64,000 nt of DNA from an uncultured Eubacteriales bacterium (lineage in GTDB: Bacteria > Bacillota > Clostridia > Lachnospirales > Lachnospiraceae): assembly GCA_900542465.1 (NCBI GenBank), contig UQNS01000002.1, positions 1 through 64,000 of the forward strand, in the 5' to 3' direction. Made by a program: the position numbers and the translations under genes. The notes beneath the pieces are model-generated. The model made no database searches, was not told where the DNA came from, and saw nothing but the letters and a program-made list of their open reading frames with translations. Shown one piece after another: positions 43,403 to 50,970 of the stretch. The first letter of the stretch is position 1. Every line of letters starts with the position of its first letter.

Positions 43403-44270
43403 ATGCGGAGGAAAAGGAGATTAGGAATCAAGGGGATAATTGGAGTGGTATTGTCGCTCCTAATAGCAGTGGGATTTGTGTTTCAGAGCATGAAGACTGA
43501 AGTGAAAGCCTTCGAAAGGATACAGGACGACACAGATCTGTCTGCGATAAATTTATATCAGTTCTCATTGAAGCAGGATAATATGGAAATCTTACACCAG
43601 TGAGAGGATGTTGAGAGATCTGTTTTGCCTGCTAATGGAAGCCGGAAAGAAAGTACGGTATTTTCACTTAAAGTAGATAAAACTAAAGACACTCAGACAT
43701 TTGCGGAGCCTGTGAAGTTAAAATTTACTAATGCGGGTGAAGTATATGGAAGAAAAGTGGATGTATATATAAATGTGAATAGAGTAACGGCTAACCTGAG
43801 CGTCAAAAATGCTGATTATTATGATGCGTCGAAAAATCTTCTGCCGGTCCTGACAGTGGATGAGAACTGGGGAACAAAATCTATTCAGATCATGGATTAT
43901 ATATATCCCGATCACCCGACAGTTACAAATATACATTCAGAGATCTGAGCAAGTACAAAGACGGCAGAGAGATCACATACACAGTTGATGAAGAATATAC
44001 TGAAAGATATACAAAATCTATATCAGGCAATGCAAAGGACGGATTTACGATAGTAAATACTGAGTTTATATCCCGAAAGAAACACCAAAGGCGACTGATA
44101 CGAAAGCGGAAAGCAAACAGCCTGAAAAGGGCGAAACCCCGAAATAGAAATTGCAGGAAGTACCAAAAACGGGTGACAGCAACAGAACAGGAGTTTACGC
44201 ATGGGTATCAGTTTTATCTGCAGCAGGTATAGGCGCGGCACTTGTTTTGAGAAAGAAAAAAAGAAGCTGA
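43403..44270 (+). pseudogene. Sortase-anchored Cna-B-type surface protein, heavily decayed
   Basis: Pieces in order: a basic N-terminus with a signal-like segment (GIIGVVLSLLIAVGFV) after a good GGGAGG site; TGA at 43601; continued same frame (VFSLKVDKT, GRKVDVYINVNRV) to 43948; shifted frame from about 43921 with a Cna-B repeat end (YKDGREITYTVDEEY, GFTIVNTEF); another shift near 44074 to a Pro/Lys/Glu-rich wall-spanning stretch with TAG 44145; then VPKTGD, a membrane helix and RKKKRS. At least two stops and two frameshifts, and the middle of the protein is probably deleted. The intact ancestor was a pilin or adhesin fixed to peptidoglycan by sortase. Confidence 0.8.
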
Positions 44271-44308
44271 CATTTTACGTAAGGGCAGATAAATAGTTTT
44301 ATAAGATG

Positions 44309-44345
44309 AAAAATGGCCATAGCAGCAACTATAGCCATTTTAATG
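44309..44345. terminator. Bidirectional terminator between surface-protein remnant and mnmA
   Basis: AAATGGCCATAG and CTATAGCCATTT pair with one mismatch over 12 positions, with A and T runs on either side. It can end mnmA transcription coming from the right. Confidence 0.75.
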
Positions 44346-44347
44346 TT

Positions 44348-45421
44348 TTATTGTATAGTTCCACCTCCGACTACTATATCACCATCATAGATGACGACAG
44401 CCTGCCCCTTTGCAAATGCGCGCTGAGGCTGGTCGAAGGTCACTCGCAGAGTATCTTTATCAAGCTGTTCAACAATGGCGTCCTGTTCGATCTGGTTATA
44501 CCTGGCCCGGGCCTTGACCCTCATGGGTGATCGTATCTCGTCTACGGAAATAAGGTTGATATCCCTGGCAGTCAGCTGGCGGCCTAAAAGATCATCATCG
44601 CCTGCAAGAGTGATAGTATTGTTCACGGGATCTTTAGAATATACATACATAGGTTTGCCAAATGAGATACCAAGTCCTCTTCTCTGACCTATAGTATATC
44701 TGATGATACCCTTGTGACGGCCTATAACATTTCCGTCAATATCCAGAAAATCTCCCTCAGGATAGGTCTTTCCGGTATAAAATTCTATGAAAGAAGTGTA
44801 ATCACCATTTTTAACAAAACAGATATCCTGACTTTCTTTCTTCTGCGCATTTACAAATCCATGATCTTCTGCGATCTTTCTTACCTGAGGCTTAGTCAGA
44901 CTGCCAAGGGGAAAAAGTGCACGGGCGAGCATATCCTGTGTAAGAGAGTAAAGAACATAAGTCTGATCTTTCTTCCGGTCAACGGCCTTTTTTAATATAT
45001 ATCGGCCTGTTTCTTCGTTATATTCGACCTGGGCATAGTGGCCGGTAGCAACATGGTCAAATCCAAGGTCCTTGGCGCGTTCCACAAGACGACCGAATTT
45101 CATATATCTGTTGCAGTCAATACATGGATTAGGTGTTGAACCGCATTCATATGCATCTACGAAACGGTCGATAACATTTTCCTTGAACTTTTCCTGCAGG
45201 TTAAAGACTTTAAAATCCATGCCAATACGTGCGGCAACACTTCTTGCATCATTTATATCAGCAATAGAACAGCAGGTACGTTCCATGGGGATACCAATAT
45301 CTTCATTCTGGAAGAGATTCATGGTGGCTCCCATGCATTCATAACCCATATCCTTCACAAGAAGGGCAGTCACACTGGAATCGACACCGCCGCTCATTGC
45401 CACGATAACTTTATTATTCAT
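44348..45421 (-). CDS. mnmA: tRNA-specific 2-thiouridylase MnmA
   Basis: It thiolates U34 of tRNA-Lys, -Glu and -Gln, using ATP and sulfur from a cysteine desulfurase. PP-loop SGGVDSS (10-16), the catalytic Cys pair (NPCIDCNRYMKFG and SQDICFV), GHYAQ and the C-terminal beta barrel are all present; 357 residues is standard. The gene is alone; the partner desulfurase is not in the window. Confidence 0.97.
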   Translation of the reverse strand: MNNKVIVAMSGGVDSSVTALLVKDMGYECMGATMNLFQNEDIGIPMERTCCSIADINDARSVAARIGMDFKVFNLQEKFKENVIDRFVDAYECGSTPNPCIDCNRYMKFGRLVERAKDLGFDHVATGHYAQVEYNEETGRYILKKAVDRKKDQTYVLYSLTQDMLARALFPLGSLTKPQVRKIAEDHGFVNAQKKESQDICFVKNGDYTSFIEFYTGKTYPEGDFLDIDGNVIGRHKGIIRYTIGQRRGLGISFGKPMYVYSKDPVNNTITLAGDDDLLGRQLTARDINLISVDEIRSPMRVKARARYNQIEQDAIVEQLDKDTLRVTFDQPQRAFAKGQAVVIYDGDIVVGGGTIQ

Positions 45422-45477
45422 AAAAGCCTCCCGGGCAAATGTTTATTAAGTAATACATCTATATTAATATTCTAGAC

Positions 45478-45506
45478 ATTATAGAGAAAAAATGTTCCGG
45501 CTACAA
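45478..45506 (-). promoter_or_regulatory. Probable mnmA promoter
   Basis: On the minus strand TTGTAG (45506-45501), 17 bases, consensus TATAAT (45483-45478), about 57 bp before the start codon. Confidence 0.55.
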
Positions 45507-45530
45507 GATGTCTGATATAGTTATTGGCAA

Positions 45531-45562
45531 TAAAAAGTGACCTGTACCAGAGGCACAGGCCA
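45531..45562 (-). terminator. Terminator behind degV
   Basis: On the minus strand GGCCTGT and ACAGGTC pair around a short loop (one mismatch), followed by TTTTTATT. Confidence 0.7.
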
Positions 45563-45599
45563 CACAAGGAAATGAAAAAACAAGGATGCGATCGAAAAG

Positions 45600-46520
45600 T
45601 TAAGCTGCCTTGTTAAGCGCTGCAAGACATGCTTCAAATCTTGGAATGTATCCAAATCCAAGAGTATAAGGACCGGTATGGCAAGCGGTTACAGCACCGA
45701 CAACAGGTTCGAATGCAGGGTCCTTATCTTCCTGGCAGGTTAAAGAAAACTTTTCTTTGATCACTTCTCTGAAGGCATCCCTTTCGTAAAAGTTAAAACC
45801 GGACTCGACATTGAATATGTAATCAGAGGTGTTGATTTTTTTGCTGTCAAACAGTTTTTCGATGCCGGCAATGATCTTATCTTTGGCTTTACTGCGAGTT
45901 CTGCAGATCCCTCCTATCTTGATCTTACCATTTTTAAATATGATCAAGGTATTGAGGTTTAACTTGCCTCCGATCACGGAGGCAAGCTTTCCTATTCTTC
46001 CGCCCTTATGAAGGTATTCAAGAGAATCCATCGTGAAGATGATCCCGGCATTATCAGCCATTTCGAGCAGTACATTTGCTGAAGTTTCAAAATCGATGCC
46101 GGAGTCACGCATTCTTACGGCCTCATATAACATAAGAGACTGGCTTGTGGCATCCTGCTTCGTGTCGATCACAGAGATCTTAGCATCAGGATATTCTTCA
46201 AGGATCATGTCTTTTGCAAGATTAGCAGATTGTAATGAGGCAGACAGACTTGAGGAGATAGTCAACACAATAACCTCACGTCCTTCCTTCACAGGCTCCT
46301 CCATTGCAGAATAGAAATCAGGTACTCCAGGCATGGATGTCTTTGGGAAAAGACCTTCCTCGATCATTTTTTTATAAAATGCTTCTCTGGAGATCTCCTG
46401 TCCTTCTTTAAGAGAAGTCTTCCCGTCAAAAGTGACATATAAGGAAACAAGACTTACATCATGTTTTGCTGCGTATTCAAAAGACCAGTCGCAGGCCGTA
46501 TCACTGATAATTTTATACAT
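45600..46520 (-). CDS. DegV family fatty-acid-binding protein
   Basis: DegV proteins bind a fatty acid and, in Gram-positives, present it to the fatty-acid kinase FakA. The 306-residue protein starts with the family strand YKIISDTACDW, has the SLTISSSLSASLQSA-like contact loop (VLTISSSLSASLQSA) near 86-100, and a GGRIGKL stretch near 170. AAGGAGG precedes the ATG. The kinase is not nearby. It is divergent from the DJ-1 gene across an intergenic region carrying a palindrome. Confidence 0.93.
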   Translation of the reverse strand: MYKIISDTACDWSFEYAAKHDVSLVSLYVTFDGKTSLKEGQEISREAFYKKMIEEGLFPKTSMPGVPDFYSAMEEPVKEGREVIVLTISSSLSASLQSANLAKDMILEEYPDAKISVIDTKQDATSQSLMLYEAVRMRDSGIDFETSANVLLEMADNAGIIFTMDSLEYLHKGGRIGKLASVIGGKLNLNTLIIFKNGKIKIGGICRTRSKAKDKIIAGIEKLFDSKKINTSDYIFNVESGFNFYERDAFREVIKEKFSLTCQEDKDPAFEPVVGAVTACHTGPYTLGFGYIPRFEACLAALNKAA

Positions 46521-46621
46521 AATTTCAACCTCCTTCTTGAGGTGGCGTAATTCAAAGTCAGATATATTTATAACAAATCATGTAGTTTTCAATACCACTT
46601 CATTGTGGAGCAAATATAACA

Positions 46622-46640
46622 TGTAGTAATTAATACTACA
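46622..46640. promoter_or_regulatory. Palindrome in the degV/DJ-1 intergenic region
   Basis: TGTAGTA-N5-TACTACA is a perfect inverted repeat. A further copy of its left flank, CATGTAGT, occurs at 46579-46586 and again at 46619-46626, so three half sites lie within 65 bp. It looks like a repressor or activator site for one or both divergent genes. The regulator is unknown. Confidence 0.5.
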
Positions 46641-46779
46641 ATACATATTTTTGAATTTTACATTCTTTTAAGAATTATAAATATAGACAAACAGAGAGTT
46701 TGTACCTATATGTTTACCACAATTAAATCATGTGTTATTCTTTAACAAGGTCAAAATTTGATATGGAGGAAAACTTAAA

Positions 46780-47334
46780 ATGAAAGTGAATACTTATTTA
46801 ACAGACGGCTTTGAAACTGTTGAAGCTTTAGCAGTTGTGGATATATTAAGAAGGGCAGGGGTCGAGACAGATCTGGTCTCTGTTACGGGTTCACTGGATA
46901 TTAAGAGTGCACAAGGTGTTGTTGTTCGTGCTGACAGACATTTTGATCCTGCTAATGAAGAGGCGGATCTTCTGTTTTTACCGGGAGGACCGGGAACTCC
47001 ATACCTGGAAGAAGTTGATGGATTGAAGGGACTTTTCATGGAACAGAATATGCATGAAAAGCTCATTGCCGCGATTTGTGCCGCACCAAGCGTACTTGGT
47101 CACTGGGGCCTTTTAAAAGGAAAGAATGCCACCTGTTTTCCAGGATACGAGAAAGAACTGAATGGTGCGAAGGCACAGCCGGCACCTGCAAGAGTCGTTA
47201 AGGACGGCAATATTATTACTGCTCGTGGAATGGGAACAGCAGTAGATCTGGGACTTGCCATCATTGAGGCTTTATTTGATGAAGATAAGGCTATAGAGCT
47301 CGGGAAAGAAATCCAGTACTTAGATGAAGAGTAA
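46780..47334 (+). CDS. DJ-1/PfpI family protein (YajL-like)
   Basis: A 184-residue protein of the DJ-1 superfamily: Glu12 in DGFE, the nucleophile Cys100 in AAICAAPSVLG, and GMGTAVDLGLAII late in the sequence. Close relatives act in oxidative stress or as glyoxalase/deglycase-like proteins, a debated matter. GGAGG precedes the ATG. Trigger factor follows about 100 bp later with its own promoter. Confidence 0.93.
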   Translation: MKVNTYLTDGFETVEALAVVDILRRAGVETDLVSVTGSLDIKSAQGVVVRADRHFDPANEEADLLFLPGGPGTPYLEEVDGLKGLFMEQNMHEKLIAAICAAPSVLGHWGLLKGKNATCFPGYEKELNGAKAQPAPARVVKDGNIITARGMGTAVDLGLAIIEALFDEDKAIELGKEIQYLDEE

Positions 47335-47367
47335 CAAAAATAATTTGTAGAAATACAGATTAAATTG

Positions 47368-47376
47368 TGATATACT
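47368..47376 (+). promoter_or_regulatory. Probable extended -10 promoter of tig
   Basis: TGATATACT is an extended -10 (TGN-TATACT); only a weak -35 (TAGAAA) lies 17 bases before it. The tig start is 61 bp downstream. Confidence 0.5.
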
Positions 47377-47437
47377 TTACAAATACGTGACCTTTATGCG
47401 TCTGCAACAATAAAATTCAAGGAGGATCATTGCGACT

Positions 47438-48949
47438 ATGGAATTAAAAGTCGAACAAATGAGTGAAAAGAACATGTACCGTCTTATCGTGGAGGCTTCA
47501 GCAGAGGAGTTCGAAACGGGTGTAGCTAAGGCATACGAAAAAAACAAAGGAAGATTAAGCATACCTGGATTCAGAAAAGGCAAAGCGCCAAGAAAAATGA
47601 TCGAGAAGATGTATGGAAAGACATTTTTCTATAATGATGCTGTAGACCAGATCGTTCCTGTATTGTATGAAAAGGCAGCTGTTGAGTCAGGGCTTGATAT
47701 AGTGTCAAAGCCAACTCTCAAGGTCGTTAAGATGGATGAGGAAAAACCACTTGTATTTACGGCTGAAGTTGCTGTAAAACCAGAGGTCAAGCTCGGTGAC
47801 TACAAGGGTGTAGAAGTAGAAAAACAGGATACTCTTGTTACAGACGAAGAGGTCGATGCAGAACTTGATAAGATCCGCAACACAAACGCACGTGTTGTTG
47901 ATGTGACCGGACGCCCGGTTCAGGATAAAGATATTACCACGATCGATTTTGTGGGTTCGATCGATGGAGTTCCTTTTGAAGGCGGTACAGGAAGAGACTA
48001 TCCGCTTACGATAGGATCACATACATTTATTGATACATTTGAAGATCAGCTTATTGGCATGAACATCGGTGATGAAAAGGACGTTAAGGTCAAGTTCCCT
48101 GATGAATATCATGCATCAGCTCTTAAAGGCAAGGACGCCGTTTTCAAAGTTACTGTCAAGGAAATAAAGGTAAGAGAACTGCCTGAGCTTGATGATGAAT
48201 TTGCGCAGGATGTATCAGAATTCGATACGATAAAGGAATATAAGGATTCTATCAAAAAGAAGCTTGAAGATAATAAGACTTCACAGGCTAAGAACCTTAG
48301 AGAAAGAGAAGTTCTTGAGCGTATTATCGAAGGCTCTGAAATCGATATCCCTGAACCTATGATTGAATCACAGGTATCAAGAATGGCTGATGATATTCAG
48401 AGAAGTATCTCACAGCAGGGAATGAAGTTTGAGGACTATATTCAGTATATGGGTCTTACAGTTGACAAGTTCCTTGAAGATCTTAAACCGGAAGCGATCA
48501 AGAGGATCCAGCAGAGACTTGTCCTCGAGGCAATAGCTAAGGCTGAGAAGTTTGAGATATCTGAAGAAGAATTAGCCGAAGAGATCAAGAAAACAGCTGA
48601 AGGCTACCAGATGGAAGCAGAAGAATTTGAAAAAATGCTTGGAGAAGAAGGCAAGAAGCAGATGCGTGAAGATGCCGGTATCAGAAAAGCATTAGAATTA
48701 GTAAATGATTCAGCTAAAGAGACTGTAAAGAAGAAACCTGCAGCTAAGAAGACAACTGCTAAATCTGAAAGTGGAGAAGAAGCTCCTAAAAATACAGCAA
48801 AAAAGACAACTAAGGCTGCAGATGGGGAAACAACTAAAAAACCTGCAGCTAAGAAGACAACTGCTAAGTCTGAGGGCGGAGAAGAAGCCCCTAAAAAAAC
48901 AACAAAAAAGACAACAACAAAAAAAGCTGCAGCTAAAGATGCTGAATAA
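47438..48949 (+). CDS. tig: Trigger factor with a Lys/Ala-rich C-terminal tail
   Basis: The ribosome-bound chaperone and prolyl isomerase. The ribosome-docking loop (FRKGKAPRKMIEKMYG, near 45-60), the FKBP domain (DKDITTIDFVGSIDGVPFEGG, near 165-185) and the helical arms are normal up to about residue 430. An extra 70 residues follow, made of KKPAAKKTTAKSE and GEEAPK repeats, histone-H1-like and basic with acidic islands. Typical trigger factors stop near residue 430-450. AAGGAGG lies 12 bases before the ATG. It begins the tig-clpP-clpX-lon-ysxC run. Confidence 0.96.
   Translation: MELKVEQMSEKNMYRLIVEASAEEFETGVAKAYEKNKGRLSIPGFRKGKAPRKMIEKMYGKTFFYNDAVDQIVPVLYEKAAVESGLDIVSKPTLKVVKMDEEKPLVFTAEVAVKPEVKLGDYKGVEVEKQDTLVTDEEVDAELDKIRNTNARVVDVTGRPVQDKDITTIDFVGSIDGVPFEGGTGRDYPLTIGSHTFIDTFEDQLIGMNIGDEKDVKVKFPDEYHASALKGKDAVFKVTVKEIKVRELPELDDEFAQDVSEFDTIKEYKDSIKKKLEDNKTSQAKNLREREVLERIIEGSEIDIPEPMIESQVSRMADDIQRSISQQGMKFEDYIQYMGLTVDKFLEDLKPEAIKRIQQRLVLEAIAKAEKFEISEEELAEEIKKTAEGYQMEAEEFEKMLGEEGKKQMREDAGIRKALELVNDSAKETVKKKPAAKKTTAKSESGEEAPKNTAKKTTKAADGETTKKPAAKKTTAKSEGGEEAPKKTTKKTTTKKAAAKDAE
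48734..48898 (+). repeat. Tandem near-identical units in the tig tail
   Basis: Two units of about 60 bp (from 48734 and from 48839, offset 105 bp) are nearly identical in DNA, differing mainly at a few third-codon or Ser/Gly positions. They encode KPAAKKTTAKSE(S/G)GEEAPK. Their similarity suggests recent duplication within the gene. Confidence 0.85.
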
Positions 48950-48995
48950 AAATCAGTTTTATAGAATTGATTTTAAATATATGGGGGTGAGTTAG

Positions 48996-49583
48996 ATGGC
49001 TTTAGTACCTTATGTCATTGAGCAGACGAGCAGAGGAGAACGTTCATACGATATCTATTCACGTTTGTTGAAGGACAGGATCATATTCCTTGGCGAAGAG
49101 GTAAGTGATGTGTCTGCAAGTGTTATAGTTGCGCAGCTCCTTTTCCTCGAGTCAGAAGATCCAACCAAGGATATCAGTCTTTATATCAATAGTCCTGGAG
49201 GTTCAGTATCAGCCGGACTTGCTATTTATGATACTATGCAGTACATCAAGTGCGACGTATCTACTATCTGTATTGGTATGGCAGCAAGTATGGGAGCTTT
49301 CCTGCTCTCCGGCGGAACAAAAGGAAAAAGGCTTGCGCTGCCAAATTCTGAGATCATGATCCATCAGCCTTCAGGTGGTGCCAGAGGTCAGGAAACTGAG
49401 ATCCGCATCATTGCTGAGAATATTTTAAAGACAAGAAATAAACTGGATAAGATGCTTGCTGAGAACACAGGCAGATCTCTTGAGGAGATCAAGCGTGACA
49501 CAGAACGCGACAATTATATGTCAGCACAGGAAGCACTTGAATACGGACTTATTGACCGCGTTGTTGAAAACAGAGAAAAATAA
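48996..49583 (+). CDS. clpP: ATP-dependent Clp protease, proteolytic subunit
   Basis: A 195-residue serine protease forming two stacked heptamers; catalytic Ser98 (MAASMGA), His123 (MIHQPSGG) and Asp172 (ERDNYMSA) are at the family's canonical positions. It works with ClpX (next gene) and ClpC (60.8 kb). GGGGGTGAG precedes the ATG. No CtsR box was seen upstream. Confidence 0.98.
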   Translation: MALVPYVIEQTSRGERSYDIYSRLLKDRIIFLGEEVSDVSASVIVAQLLFLESEDPTKDISLYINSPGGSVSAGLAIYDTMQYIKCDVSTICIGMAASMGAFLLSGGTKGKRLALPNSEIMIHQPSGGARGQETEIRIIAENILKTRNKLDKMLAENTGRSLEEIKRDTERDNYMSAQEALEYGLIDRVVENREK

Positions 49584-49603
49584 TCCGTAGATTTAACATA
49601 TTT

Positions 49604-49658
49604 AAGGGGCTGTGGCATTTTGCGACGGTCCCTTATTTCAGCAATATATATTTATTGC
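49604..49658 (+). promoter_or_regulatory. Two stem-loops in the clpP-clpX gap
   Basis: First, a 14-position stem (49604-49617 with 49621-49634, one mismatch, two G-U) with loop TTT, followed by only ATTTC, so a weak terminator or a processing/stability element. Second, GCAATA-N6-TATTGC (49641-49658), which ends just before the clpX AGGAGG site and could affect its access. Confidence 0.55.
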
Positions 49659-49672
49659 GATTAGGAGGATTT

Positions 49673-50947
49673 ATGTCAGGGAAAAATAACGATGAAGAAT
49701 TACACTGCTCGTTCTGCAACAAGAAACAGCATCAGGTGAAGAAGCTTATTCAGGGGCCTAACGGCGTTTATATATGTGATGAATGTGTAAGTATCTGCAG
49801 AGAGATCTTAACGGAAGAGTTTACGGATTATGAAACGTATGCAGTAAGTGAAGGGTTAAAGGATGAGATCAACCTTCTCAAGCCTGTGGAGATCAAAGAA
49901 TACCTTGATGATTACGTAATAGGGCAGGATGAGGCGAAAAAAGCACTTGCAGTTGCTGTTTATAATCATTATAAGAGAATTATTTATGGCGGTGAAAGTG
50001 ATGTTGAGATCCAGAAGAGCAATATTCTCTTAATTGGGCCAACAGGTTCGGGAAAGACTTTCCTTGCGCAGAATCTTGCTAAACTGCTTAATGTTCCATT
50101 TGCGATAGCAGATGCTACAACACTTACGGAGGCAGGTTATGTTGGAGAGGATGTTGAGAATATCCTGCTCAAGCTCATTCAGGCGGCCGATTATGATGTG
50201 GAAAAAGCAGAACGCGGAATTATTTACATTGATGAAGTGGATAAGATAAGTAAAAAGTCTGAAAATGTATCTATTACACGAGACGTTTCAGGTGAAGGTG
50301 TGCAGCAGGCTCTTCTTAAGATATTGGAAGGAACTGTTTCAAGCGTGCCGCCTCAGGGAGGAAGAAAACATCCGCAGCAGGAAATGATAAATATTGATAC
50401 GACCAATATTTTATTCATCTGCGGAGGTGCTTTTGATGGATTGGAAAAGGTCGTGGAAGGCAGACTTGGAAATAACGGTATTGGATTTGGCGCTGAAGTC
50501 AAGGACAGGAAGAGTACGGCTGTTGGTGAGCTTTTCCATAGAGTATTACCTCAGGATCTCGTGAAGTTTGGACTTATTCCTGAATTTATAGGCCGAATTC
50601 CTGTTGTTGTGGCACTTGATTCATTGACTGAAGATGTTCTTATAAGAATTCTTAAAGAGCCCAAAAATGCAATAATTAAGCAGTATCAGTCATTGTTCAA
50701 TATGGATGGTGTGGATCTGGAGTTCACGGATGATGCGCTTAAGGCTATCGCGCATAAGAGTTTTGAGAGAAATACAGGAGCCAGAGGGCTTCGAGCCATT
50801 ATCGAGTCAGCAATGACAGATGTTATGTTTACGATCCCCTCAGATCCATCTATCACCAAGTGCGTAATTACCAAGGAAGCTGTAGAAGATGGAACAACTC
50901 CGCTTCTTGAGTACAATTCAAAAAAGATCAAAGAAAAGGATGCATAA
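49673..50947 (+). CDS. clpX: Clp protease ATP-binding subunit ClpX
   Basis: The hexameric unfoldase that feeds ClpP. Zinc domain CSFC (12-15) with CDEC, Walker A GPTGSGKT, Walker B IIYIDEVDKI, and the ClpP-docking IGF loop (GNNGIGFGAE) are present; 424 residues is standard. ATG 49673 is set by AGGAGG; an in-frame start six codons earlier lacks one. Confidence 0.98.
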   Translation: MSGKNNDEELHCSFCNKKQHQVKKLIQGPNGVYICDECVSICREILTEEFTDYETYAVSEGLKDEINLLKPVEIKEYLDDYVIGQDEAKKALAVAVYNHYKRIIYGGESDVEIQKSNILLIGPTGSGKTFLAQNLAKLLNVPFAIADATTLTEAGYVGEDVENILLKLIQAADYDVEKAERGIIYIDEVDKISKKSENVSITRDVSGEGVQQALLKILEGTVSSVPPQGGRKHPQQEMINIDTTNILFICGGAFDGLEKVVEGRLGNNGIGFGAEVKDRKSTAVGELFHRVLPQDLVKFGLIPEFIGRIPVVVALDSLTEDVLIRILKEPKNAIIKQYQSLFNMDGVDLEFTDDALKAIAHKSFERNTGARGLRAIIESAMTDVMFTIPSDPSITKCVITKEAVEDGTTPLLEYNSKKIKEKDA

Positions 50948-50970
50948 TATAATTAACGAGGGGGGTATTT

